NCBI GenBank assembly: GCA_002780065.1
Contig: PEWQ01000034.1
Coordinates: forward strand, 1 to 9,521
Direction of reading: 5' to 3'
DNA from: Candidatus Hydrogenedentes bacterium CG07_land_8_20_14_0_80_42_17
Lineage (GTDB): Bacteria > UBA8481
Length of the DNA: 9,521 nt
Shown: positions 1 through 6,800 of the stretch, in pieces
How positions within the stretch are numbered: position 1 is the stretch's first letter
How the letters are laid out: each line of letters begins with the position of its first letter
Position numbers and translations under genes: made by a program
The notes under the pieces: model-generated
What the model was told of the DNA's origin: nothing
The model's input: only the letters and a program-made list of their open reading frames with translations
Database searches by the model: none

Positions 1-28
1 CCGCATTGTTGCTCCTATTGCTTCTGAA

Positions 29-313
29 CTAGCGCTTCTTGATACAAGAATTCAGGATCTGATTGAACGGTTCGTCGATCCTTTCGTAGCTTTTCGGCGC
101 ACGGCTTCGCTTTTGAAGTCCAGACATTCCTTCAGCTTTCCAGCGGTGAACCCATTTGGCTACGGTGTTTCGTGAGCATGAAAAATGATGAGCCGTAGCT
201 CTTAGACTATTGACCAGAGCATAACGAACCATATGATCTCGAAGATCAAATTTGTGGTTCATTGGCCGAATCCTGCTATAATACTTTTCACAGACAGCGC
301 AGACAGTGAGCAT
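29..313 (-). CDS. N-terminal HTH part of an IS481/IS630-type transposase, probably truncated
   Basis: The product resembles the N-terminal DNA-binding region of IS481/IS630-like transposases. Residues about 18-75 hold a helix-turn-helix (core SCSRNTVAKWVHRW) followed by the typical EGMSGLQKRSRAP linker. Only 94 residues precede a TAG at 29-31 and no DDE catalytic domain follows in this frame, so the gene is broken or shifted; the +1 frame stays open from the stop to the window edge (ASSEAIGATMR). The start is ambiguous. ATG at 311-313 has a strong AGGAG (324-328) ten bases upstream and adds a CxxC-containing N-terminus. ATG at 260-262 has AGGA eight bases upstream, overlaps the stop of the preceding small ORF as ATGA, and begins MNHKFDLR, closer to where the family usually starts. 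Family assignment is by motif resemblance only. Confidence 0.7.
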   Translation of the reverse strand: MLTVCAVCEKYYSRIRPMNHKFDLRDHMVRYALVNSLRATAHHFSCSRNTVAKWVHRWKAEGMSGLQKRSRAPKSYERIDEPFNQILNSCIKKR

Positions 314-384
314 GGCAATTTATCTCCTTTTTGTGATTGATTTGGTTGCAATTTTGCCTGCTTCTGTCTGTATTGTGTAGTCAT
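259..384 (-). CDS. Possible 41-residue small ORF between two overlapping genes
   Basis: This short frame starts with ATG (382-384) overlapping the TGA of the upstream ORF as ATGA, with AAGGGA (390-395) five bases before it. It ends in a TGA at 259-261 that overlaps the internal ATG (260-262) of the transposase frame, again as ATGA. The product (MTTQYRQKQAKLQPNQSQKG...) is polar and Q/K-rich at its N-terminus; I recognise no family. It overlaps the upstream part of the transposase ORF in another frame, so if translation of the transposase begins at 313 both frames would be used over 51 bases. It may be a translational coupler rather than a functional protein, or chance. Confidence 0.35.
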   Translation of the reverse strand: MTTQYRQKQAKLQPNQSQKGDKLPCSLSALSVKSIIAGFGQ

Positions 385-653
385 ATTTTTCCCTTCAAAA
401 TTTGTCGCAGGCGATCCATTTCCGCCGCAGTGAGATCTCCCCAGTAATTCTCGGGTTCGACCACCATATCCAAGTGTTTTCGTGGAAGAGGTGTCTTGAA
501 ATAGGGATTGAGAGATTGAACTTCGTGTCGCACACGTACTTGAGTTTCTGAGAACGCACTGTTGTTCCCGGCTTTCTTGGCTCGCTTCAAACCGACTCGC
601 CCGGAAGACCTTTTGGAAAGAGGCGGTCGTAGCTCGTTGACTTTGGTTCTCAA
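381..653 (-). CDS. Hypothetical small protein (90 aa)
   Basis: The frame opens at a TTG (651-653) and closes with a TGA that overlaps the ATG of the next small ORF. The N-terminal half is very basic (KRSSGRVGLKRAKKAG). The C-terminal part (MVVEPENYWGDLTAAEMDRL then RQILKGKI) has the look of a genuine folded or amphipathic segment. I do not recognise a family. The start is weak: TTG has a GGGAGG some 13 bases upstream, and a TAG lies nine bases upstream in frame. An alternative ATG at 679-681 belongs to another frame (MFWEGYIVFIENQSQ...), so a frameshift joining the two frames is possible. Position and overlaps suggest co-transcription with the HTH transposase fragment downstream. Confidence 0.5.
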   Translation of the reverse strand: MRTKVNELRPPLSKRSSGRVGLKRAKKAGNNSAFSETQVRVRHEVQSLNPYFKTPLPRKHLDMVVEPENYWGDLTAAEMDRLRQILKGKI

Positions 654-698
654 TAAAGACTATGTAGCCCTCCCAAAACATACTAATTTTAGCGTTCT

Positions 699-747
699 AC
701 CTGCCGCAATTTCACTCGGCCAACGGCCTCCTTCAATTGCGGCAGGT
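699..747. repeat. Perfect 13-bp inverted repeat
   Basis: ACCTGCCGCAATT (699-711) is the exact reverse complement of AATTGCGGCAGGT (735-747), separated by 23 bases that include GGCC-AAC-GGCC (718-728). It lies between the divergent left-hand ORFs and the gene at 908. No T-run follows on either strand, so it does not look like an intrinsic terminator. It could be a REP-like palindrome, a protein-binding site, a leader hairpin for the minus-strand transcript or a mobile-element relic. Confidence 0.75.
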
Positions 748-843
748 TCTTCTGTCATCTCTGGAGGTGGCTCACGATGTACCCGTGCTTTCCCAAAAAT
801 ATAATAAATGGAATAGCTTTTTTAACGAAATTGCATAAAACTA

Positions 844-871
844 TTGTTACAATTAAATTGAAGTCTATACA
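844..871 (+). promoter_or_regulatory. Candidate promoter for the 115-aa gene
   Basis: TTGTTA (844-849) and TATACA (866-871) are spaced by 16 bases in an AT-rich stretch and would start a short leader ahead of the ATG at 908. This is a consensus-like match only. The sigma preference of the host is unknown. Confidence 0.3.
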
Positions 872-907
872 TTGCCGGTAAAGGTTGAATAAAAGAAGGA
901 GAGTATT

Positions 908-1255
908 ATGACAAAATTCATATCAGCAAATCAGTCGTACGTTGTGTTGGTTGAGTATCCATCCGGTCGCGTCCCCGAGCGATACGACAACGACGGCTGC
1001 GGATTCGATCCGAACGCAGGCGTGACGTATATCGAGCTTGGCCCGGTACCGATCACGATCCGGTACGCCGACTACGGAAAAATGTTTGAGGGCTGTCTCA
1101 CAGTGATCGTCTCGTATGCGGAAGAGGAAGCGATCTTTACGGTCGAGACGTTCGACGGGCACCTTTCGTCGAGGCCGCAAAAGCTCGGCGGCAACAGCGG
1201 CGCTGATATCGGTGTGTTCCGCATCTTTGATCTTCCCATACGACAAGCAAAATAA
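908..1255 (+). CDS. Orphan hypothetical protein (115 aa)
   Basis: The ATG at 908 has a strong Shine-Dalgarno (AAGGAGAG, from about 896) and a candidate promoter upstream, and codon use looks like a genuine gene. The product starts MTKFISANQSYVVLVEYPSG and appears rich in beta strands (VVLVEYPSG, VTYIELGPVPITIRY, LTVIVSYAEEEAIFTVETF). It has two cysteines, no signal peptide and no membrane segment, so it is probably a small cytoplasmic protein. No family is recognised and no catalytic motif stands out. It stands alone between the minus-strand transposon remnant and the insertion sequence. It reads in the same direction as the insertion sequence but is separated from its transposase by about 230 bases and the element's left end. 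A cargo or accessory role is possible but unsupported. Confidence 0.75.
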   Translation: MTKFISANQSYVVLVEYPSGRVPERYDNDGCGFDPNAGVTYIELGPVPITIRYADYGKMFEGCLTVIVSYAEEEAIFTVETFDGHLSSRPQKLGGNSGADIGVFRIFDLPIRQAK

Positions 1256-1289
1256 CCTGGGGAACATATCACCATCAAATAACGCACCA

Positions 1290-1324
1290 TTCGGCGTTCA
1301 ACGTTCAGCGTTCGGCGTTCACCG
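1290..1324. repeat. Heptanucleotide tandem repeat, five units
   Basis: Five contiguous 7-base units read TTCGGCG, TTCAACG, TTCAGCG, TTCGGCG, TTCACCG. Each starts TTC and ends in CG. A looser 7-base phase of TTC triplets (1332, 1339, 1346) continues into the left terminal repeat of the adjacent insertion sequence, which may be coincidence. Confidence 0.7.
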
Positions 1325-1338
1325 ATTACTGTTCGAAG

Positions 1339-1357
1339 TTCAGACTTCCTGAGCTCA
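1339..1357 (+). repeat. Left terminal inverted repeat of the IS
   Basis: TTCAGACTTCCTGAGCTCA pairs with the right end at 18 of 19 positions. It lies about 128 bases before the transposase start. Confidence 0.8.
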
Positions 1358-1428
1358 TTCTGAAATCAGCGTAGTTCCGCGCAACGCCCCGGAAGCGCCG
1401 CAGGCACTTTTTGCCGTATCAAATGTAT

Positions 1429-1493
1429 CGGCGGCATGGCAAACTTCACGAAGTCATTCGACATTTCAAAGGAGGAATTTTGCCATGCTACCG
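1429..1493 (+). promoter_or_regulatory. Hairpin sequestering the transposase start codon
   Basis: GCATGGCAAA (1434-1443) is the exact reverse complement of TTTGCCATGC (1479-1488). The stem extends with a G-U pair (1433/1489), one C-A mismatch and three more pairs (1429-1431 with 1491-1493). The ATG at 1485-1487 is inside the 3' arm, and the Shine-Dalgarno AAAGGAGG (1468-1475) is in the 35-base loop. A weaker competing arm, TTTGCC at 1410-1415, could pair with 1438-1443 and free the start codon. The structure should reduce translation initiation. Sequestered transposase starts are established for IS10 and IS50, though there in read-through transcripts. That this one works the same way is inference. 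Confidence 0.6.
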
Positions 1494-2003
1494 CAGTTGT
1501 TGCTGCCGGGATTTCCAGAAGGTTCAACGAGAATCGGCGATATATTGAGCATTTTGAACAAAGAGGGGCGCGTCACTTACTTTGTCGGTAGCGATAACTA
1601 CTTTTCCCATCCGGTTGGGGACGAACGGTCACGCAGATTCATTCTGGCGTCGCTCATGGAGAACGGCCATGTTCGTCCGTGCGATCTGGAGAGCGAGCCT
1701 TTGTGCATTCCGCATCGCACGCTCATGAACTGGACAAGCCGTCTACGAAATAAAGGCCCCGATTCTTTTTTTCGCGCGCGTAGCCGACAAAATCCTCGCG
1801 TGATGACGCCGGAAAATATCGCGAATTGCGCCAGTCTCTTTGCCGACGGAATGAGCGTATCCGATGTCGCAAAACACACCGGCATTGGGGAATCGACAAT
1901 TCGCAAGGCGGTGAAACGCAATGCCGTCAAAAAAAAACATCAAAAGGAAATTTCGGAGACATCGTCGGTACCGGCACGACAAAATCGGAACGTAGCCATG
2001 TAG
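1485..2003 (+). CDS. IS transposase ORF1: N-terminal helix-turn-helix protein (172 aa)
   Basis: This is the unshifted product of the transposase gene. ATG 1485 follows AAAGGAGG with nine bases between. Residues about 67-96 look like a first HTH (CIPHRTLMNWTSRLRNKGPDSFF), and residues about 112-146 form a second, resolvase-like HTH (FADGMSVSDVAKHTGIGEST then IRKAVKRN). These would bind the element's ends. The A-run at 1929-1937 encodes K149-K151. Beyond it this frame gives 21 more residues (HQKEISETS...) before TAG at 2001-2003, and these look like out-of-frame filler. Without the shift it yields a DNA-binding protein lacking the catalytic core, which in IS1 and IS3 elements acts as a transposition repressor. 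That role here is inference. Confidence 0.75.
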   Translation: MLPQLLLPGFPEGSTRIGDILSILNKEGRVTYFVGSDNYFSHPVGDERSRRFILASLMENGHVRPCDLESEPLCIPHRTLMNWTSRLRNKGPDSFFRARSRQNPRVMTPENIANCASLFADGMSVSDVAKHTGIGESTIRKAVKRNAVKKKHQKEISETSSVPARQNRNVAM

Positions 2004-3700
2004 ACGCTTCTGCGGCGGCAGGCATGGGAACGGCATGCACGCGTGTGGATGAACGCGTGGCGGCGGCCTTGGGCCTCGCGAAGTGCGCGACGGCTCATTT
2101 CGAACATTCTCGTGACGTGGACATGGGCGGTCTTCTGACCGGGTTGCCCGCATTGTGCGACAATGGGCTCTTGAGCGGGATCGACAAGCATGTCCATCTG
2201 CCGAAGGGGTTTTATAGCTGCCTTCACATTCTTATGACGATTGCGTTCATGGCGCTTGGGCGTATACGCCGTCCGGAAGGCCTCAGGCATATTTCACCGG
2301 GAGAATTTGGAAAAGTGATCGGGCTCGATCGCGTGCCCGAGGTGCGAACACTGCGAGAGAAAATCACCGAGATGGCTCACACGGGAACCCCGGAAGCATG
2401 GATGAAAGAACTCTCGAAAACATGGATGAACGACGATCCCGATGAGGCCGGTTACCTTTACGTCGACGGGCATGTTCGTGTGTATCACGGAAGCACGGCT
2501 GTGCTACCGCGTCGTTATGTTTCTCGTGAATTGCTTTGTCTGCGCGGAACTACGGACTATTGGGTTAACGACGCGCTTGGCCGCCCTTTCTTTGTTGTCT
2601 CCAAAGCCGTTACCGATGGTCTCGCGAATACGCTGCTGAACGATATTCTACCGGACCTGTTGACTTCCGTTCCTCGGCAGCCGTCACCGACGGAACTGGA
2701 AGCCGATCCGCTTCTGCATAAATTTGTAATCGTATTTGATCGTGAGGGCGCGACACACAGTCTGCTATCCGCGCTCTGGGAAAGCCGTGTCGGCGCCATC
2801 ACCTATCGAAAGAACGTCAGGGATGTCTGGCCGGAAAACGAGTTCATCGAAAATGAAGTCCCCGTGCCCGGCGGCGGAAATACATGCATGCAGCTGGCGA
2901 TGCGAGCGACGACGCTGACGGCGGGTGAGGCGTCCATTCCAGTCGTGGAGATTCGCCGTCTGACAGCAACCGGTCATCAGACCGCAGTGATCTGCACTGC
3001 GCGGCGCCTGGGAAATACGATCATCGCGGGCCGGATGTTTTCGAGGTGGTGTCAGGAAAACTTCTTTGCCTACATGATGGAACACTATGAAATCGATGGA
3101 CTTGTGCAGTACGGCGCCGAGGCTCTTCCGAGCACACTTTTGGTTATTAACCCAGCATGGAGCACTCTCAACAAGGCCGTCAAAATCTCTTACCGCGGCG
3201 TGAAGAAACTCCAGGCAAAACTTGGGGCGGAAGAAAGTCGTGAGGATGGCGCCGACATTCAAAAAAAGGCCGATTACGTTCAGGATATTCAAGCAGCGCA
3301 AGTTGACCTGGAGCAACTCCGCGCCGAACGCGCAAAGACGGAGAAAAAAGTGACGCTGGATTTGCTACCGGAAAATCAACGACCTACGCGGCTGTTGCCA
3401 TTGAACAAGCAACTGGCGGACACGGTGAAGATGATCGCATATCGCGCCGAGACGGCAATGGTGGCCATTCTGAGGCGACATCTGGCGAAGGAGGACGAAG
3501 CGCGCGCGCTGGTTCGGGAGCTGTTCGTATCGTCGGCGGATATCGAGCCTGACGAGACCGCTGGTACGCTCACGATCCGAATTCACAGAATGGCAAGCCC
3601 TGTTCACGACAAGGCCATCGCCTCACTCATGAAGGAACTGACCGAGCGAAAATTCTGCCATCCGGAAACAGGAGCGAAAATGGTTTACGTTCTCGCGTGA
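1485..3700 (+). CDS. Full-length DDE transposase made by -1 frameshift (about 738 aa)
   Basis: With a -1 shift at 1929-1937, the two HTH domains of ORF1 are joined to a 587-residue catalytic part that continues TSKGNFGDIV and then TTKSERSHVDASAAAGMG. The catalytic core is RNase-H-like. The first acidic residue is in YLYVDGHVRVYHG (D codon at 2465), the second in FVIVFDREG (D at 2738), and the third in MFSRWCQENFF (E at 3056). The R-x3-E arrangement recalls the C-terminal signature of IS4-superfamily enzymes, with the usual Y and K positions altered. A charged, coiled-coil-like segment follows (about 3200-3350, KKADYVQDIQAAQVDLEQLR). ORF2 alone has only a TTG at 1826 and no ribosome binding site, so it depends on ORF1. 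All three acidic residues are intact and ORF2 has no internal stops, which suggests a recently active element. Confidence 0.8.
1929..1937 (+). other. Nine-A slippery run joining the two transposase frames (-1)
   Basis: Nine consecutive A lie in the overlap of the two frames. In the ORF1 frame they read AAA AAA AAA CAT; in the -1 frame they read into ACA TCA, the sense frame of ORF2. A slip of -1, by ribosomal frameshifting or by polymerase slippage, yields the full transposase. A decayed one-base change would look identical in a single sequence. Confidence 0.7.
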
Positions 3701-3734
3701 CTTAATCCGGGAAAAGTGCCATTGCGGTTCGCAT

Positions 3735-3753
3735 TGAGTTCAGGAAGTCTGAA
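3735..3753 (-). repeat. Right terminal inverted repeat of the IS
   Basis: Read on the minus strand it begins TTCAGACTTCCTGAACTCA, matching the left end except for one base. It lies 35 bases after the transposase stop codon. Confidence 0.8.
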
Positions 3754-3802
3754 GTTGCAATGTTACATTAAACGGTAGACGTTTTTCACATCTTCTACGC
3801 AG

Positions 3803-3869
3803 ATTGTAAAATCAATGACTTTTCTATTGTAAAAAAAAAGTTGATGTAAAAAGGATTATGCATTATTCT
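3803..3869 (+). promoter_or_regulatory. AT-rich leader with candidate promoter for the surface-protein operon
   Basis: ATTGTAAAA occurs at 3803-3811 and again at 3826-3834 (23 bases apart), with a related ATGTAAAAA at 3844-3852, and a nine-A tract at 3831-3839. TTGATG (3841-3846) and TATTCT (3864-3869), 17 bases apart, form a weak promoter-like pair. It would start transcription only a few bases before the ATG at 3877, giving a nearly leaderless message. This is pattern matching and unproven. Confidence 0.25.
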
Positions 3870-3876
3870 TCTTTGT

Positions 3877-6800
3877 ATGCAGACAAGCGATATAATTGTA
3901 CGTAGCTATAGATATGTCTCATTCAACTCAACTGTTGTTTTTAAACGCATACTTTTTGTTATCTCTTTATTCGTATCATTAATCATCTTTGCTCCTATCA
4001 CCTACGCATCCTACAACTATGGTATCCTAACCGTTTCGTCGCATGACCCGTCGTTTGAGGGTGCAACTTTGAAATGGACATACACTGCTACCGGCTCTAC
4101 TTATGGCTCTACTACCGATCCTGCTATGGACGATTCGAAAACTTTTCGGAGTACTTCGTCAACTCTTTCGTATTCCGGACGGACATTGCGTAATAATGAA
4201 TTTGCATCTGTTGTAGAAGGGCACTCATACAAACTCGAGGTCGGATGGTATGCCTCCGGCACTGAGTGGATAGACAATCGGCTCGAACTCAATATCGAAT
4301 GGTATAATTCATCCGATAGTCTCATTTCAATCGGCACTGCCACTGATCTTGATCTGTCTTCTCAAAGCTCATGGGAATTGAAGACACTTTTCGATACCGC
4401 TCCGGCAGATGCAGTAAAAGCAAAAGTGCTTTTACGATGGCGGCGCACTACCGGTACGACCTCGGGCCGACAACAAAGTTTTGATCGCATTGCACTCCTC
4501 GATCTCACATCTCCGAATCCAAGACCGAATCCGCCAACGCTTTTGTCGCCAATTGACAATTCTGAAACGACAAATATATTTCCTGTCTTCTCATGGCTTC
4601 ATAACGATACAAATGCCTCTCCGCAGGCAATGTATCACCTCCAGATTTCTGCCGATTCGAGTTTTAATTCGATTCTCGCAGAAGACTCGGATCTCTCGAC
4701 AGAGACGATGCAACGGCTTCCCACCGGTTTGCCGACACCTGCAGATTCGGTTCTCTTCTGGCGGACTCGAACTTCGAATATTACAGATATTTTTTCGGAT
4801 TTTTCCGAGCCCGCCGCATTCCGACTGAATAATCTCGTTGCAAATCCGAGCTTTGAAAAGTGGACCGGGCCACTTGTGACCGACGACGCGGAAAGCTGGA
4901 CTAAGCTCAATAGCACAACAAATAATTACGTGAGGCAAACGAGCAATCCGCTTCACTCGGGCGCAAAAGCGCAGAAATTGCAAGCTCCAACAACTTCGTA
5001 TGCTCGCGGCGTGGAGACGAATAAAGACGAGTATTCTCCAGATGTAGAATACGGTCGAGGGTATCGAATTGGTGCATGGGCTCGAAAGAATAATTATCAG
5101 TTAACTCCAGATGCGTACCGGTTGCGTTTCGAATTTGACTGGTTCAATGAAACCGATACGCTCATTGCAACTTCGAGTATCGAAGAAGCATTCGATACTT
5201 TCGATGCGTGGACGCTCTTCGAGAGCGACACGCTTGTTGCACCCCCGGGGGCTATTGGAGCAAAGTTGCGGATTCAAGCAAAACGGGAGGGGGGGAGTTT
5301 GGAAAGCCTCGACCATCTGTACCTCGACGATGTATTTGCAACCGATCTTGGTGCGGCTGAATACATCAAACCCGGTACCCCGCAAAACCTAACTGTTGCC
5401 GGCAATCCATTTCAGAATGATCTCCGGTGGGATACTGCAACATCAGGCTCATTTCCAATATCAAACTTTCGGATATATCGCAGAACTGCTTCGGTGGAAT
5501 ATTCTCTTCTCGGAATCGCGCCTACAATAAACTATTCGGATACGAATGTAACTGTCGGAACAGAATACCAGTATGAGGTGCAAGCTGTGGATGTTGCCGG
5601 TGTTAGCGGCGATACATCTAATGAAGTCACAGTTGTGACGCAAGGATATGAGTACCCTCCCCCGCTTGGAACTAACATTCAGATCAACGAGATTATGTTT
5701 GATCCATCCGGTTCAGAACCGGCAAACGAGTGGGTAGAGCTCTACAACCCAACGGATACTCCAATCGCAATTGCCTCGTGGCTATTCGAAGACAATATTG
5801 CGATCTTCCGCATTCCTGAGAGCACTACAATCCCGGCAAAGGGGTATTTTGTTCTGGGATACAGCGTTACCTCGGCTGGAGGAAATGTAGACTTAATATA
5901 CGGAGCCAGCGTGCCGTCACTCAATCTTTCGAATTCAGGAGATACCGTAACGTTGCGAACCGACACTCAGCTTATCGATCAAATTGGATACAACACGAAT
6001 TGGGGCGGAGCGGAACCGAAGAGTTTATCACGCAAATTTTCCGGAAAATCGAGTCAGGATTACACGAACTGGGGGAGCTCTCAGGCGAGCGGCGGCACAC
6101 CGCGGGCGGTGAACGATGTTGATACGCTACCGCCATTGATCACACATACGCCTCCGTCACGAGTTGCCTGGCACCGTGATGTTGGCGTTCACTCAACGGT
6201 TACGGATAATGTGGATAAAGACATTGCTACCGAAAGTGTGAAGACGCGGTACCGTATTCCACCGAACACAACCTACTCCGAGATCACAATGTCACGCATT
6301 GCAGGAAGCACCTGGGACGGCGTAATTCCGGGAAGCGATGTAGATACTCCGATGCTAGAGTATTACATCGAGGCAAAGGACGCGTCGAACAACATTGGAA
6401 GATTTGCGGCACCTGATACTCCGCAACAGGTTTCTGTAGTTCAGATCGACACGAAATTGGTAATCAACGAAATTATGTACGACCCGGCAGGAGCAGAGCC
6501 AAACGAAGAATGGGTTGAATTATACAACTACGGCATAACAAACCTCGATCTCTCGGGCTGGCGATTCGGCGATGGCGAAGACATTTTTGTAATTCCGAAC
6601 GGCACTACAATCTTTGCCGACGGCTATCTCGTCTTAAAGCGAAGCGACTCCGCGGCACAGGGGGCGCCGGGCACCGGTATTAATTATGGCGATAGTGCAC
6701 CCGGCATTCAGTTTCAGAACATACTTGGCGAGATCACGGATCAAGCAATAATCTCAGATCCGACAGGACTCATTGTAGATGAAGTTAATTACTCTTCAAC

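Larger units (their letters stand above)
1339..3753 (+). mobile_element. Complete insertion sequence, about 2.4 kb, IS4-like DDE transposase
   Basis: The ends are an imperfect inverted repeat. The left end TTCAGACTTCCTGAGCTCA (1339-1357) matches the reverse complement of 3735-3753 at 18 of 19 positions, the difference being one G/A, and weak similarity continues inward. Outward, AA at 1336-1337 also matches the right side, so the true tip may be two or three bases further out. The element holds one transposase split over two frames by a nine-A run, and no cargo gene. Both subterminal regions share GGCACTTTT, at different distances from the ends. No convincing target-site duplication is visible: the flanking octamers GTTCGAAG and GTTGCAAT agree at only five of eight positions. 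I cannot assign a named IS family beyond an IS4-like transposase fold. Confidence 0.82.

Noticed and set aside
259-681. Long minus-strand frame of 140 residues beginning MFWEGYIVF
   Set aside because: No ribosome binding site at the ATG, and the middle is Ser/Thr/Arg-rich in the way of an out-of-frame read. Only its last 41 codons, from the ATG at 384, have start signals. An indel joining its first part to the 90-aa frame remains possible.
699-747. Intrinsic terminator
   Set aside because: The stem is strong but neither strand has a following U-tract, and the loop is 23 bases long.
562-804. Plus-strand 80-residue ORF opposite the 90-aa minus-strand gene
   Set aside because: No ribosome binding site, it runs across the 13-bp palindrome and the intergenic gap, and its composition looks like shadow sequence.
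1290-1352. CRISPR-like array
   Set aside because: Seven-base direct units with no spacers; this is a simple tandem repeat.
1826-1828. TTG as an independent start for transposase ORF2
   Set aside because: There is no Shine-Dalgarno, and the codons between here and the A-run look out of frame (MRQSLCRRNERIRCRKTH), while the ORF1 frame encodes an HTH over the same bases.
2765-3316. Minus-strand ORF of 183 residues inside the transposase
   Set aside because: It lies wholly opposite the conserved catalytic region and has no recognisable domain; it is a shadow of the DDE frame.
1331-3761. Eight-base target-site duplication (GTTCGAAG / GTTGCAAT)
   Set aside because: Only five of eight positions agree, which is not convincing, and the exact IS tips are uncertain by two or three bases.
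3831-3839. Second nine-A run as another frameshift site
   Set aside because: It lies outside any supported coding region, upstream of the operon start.
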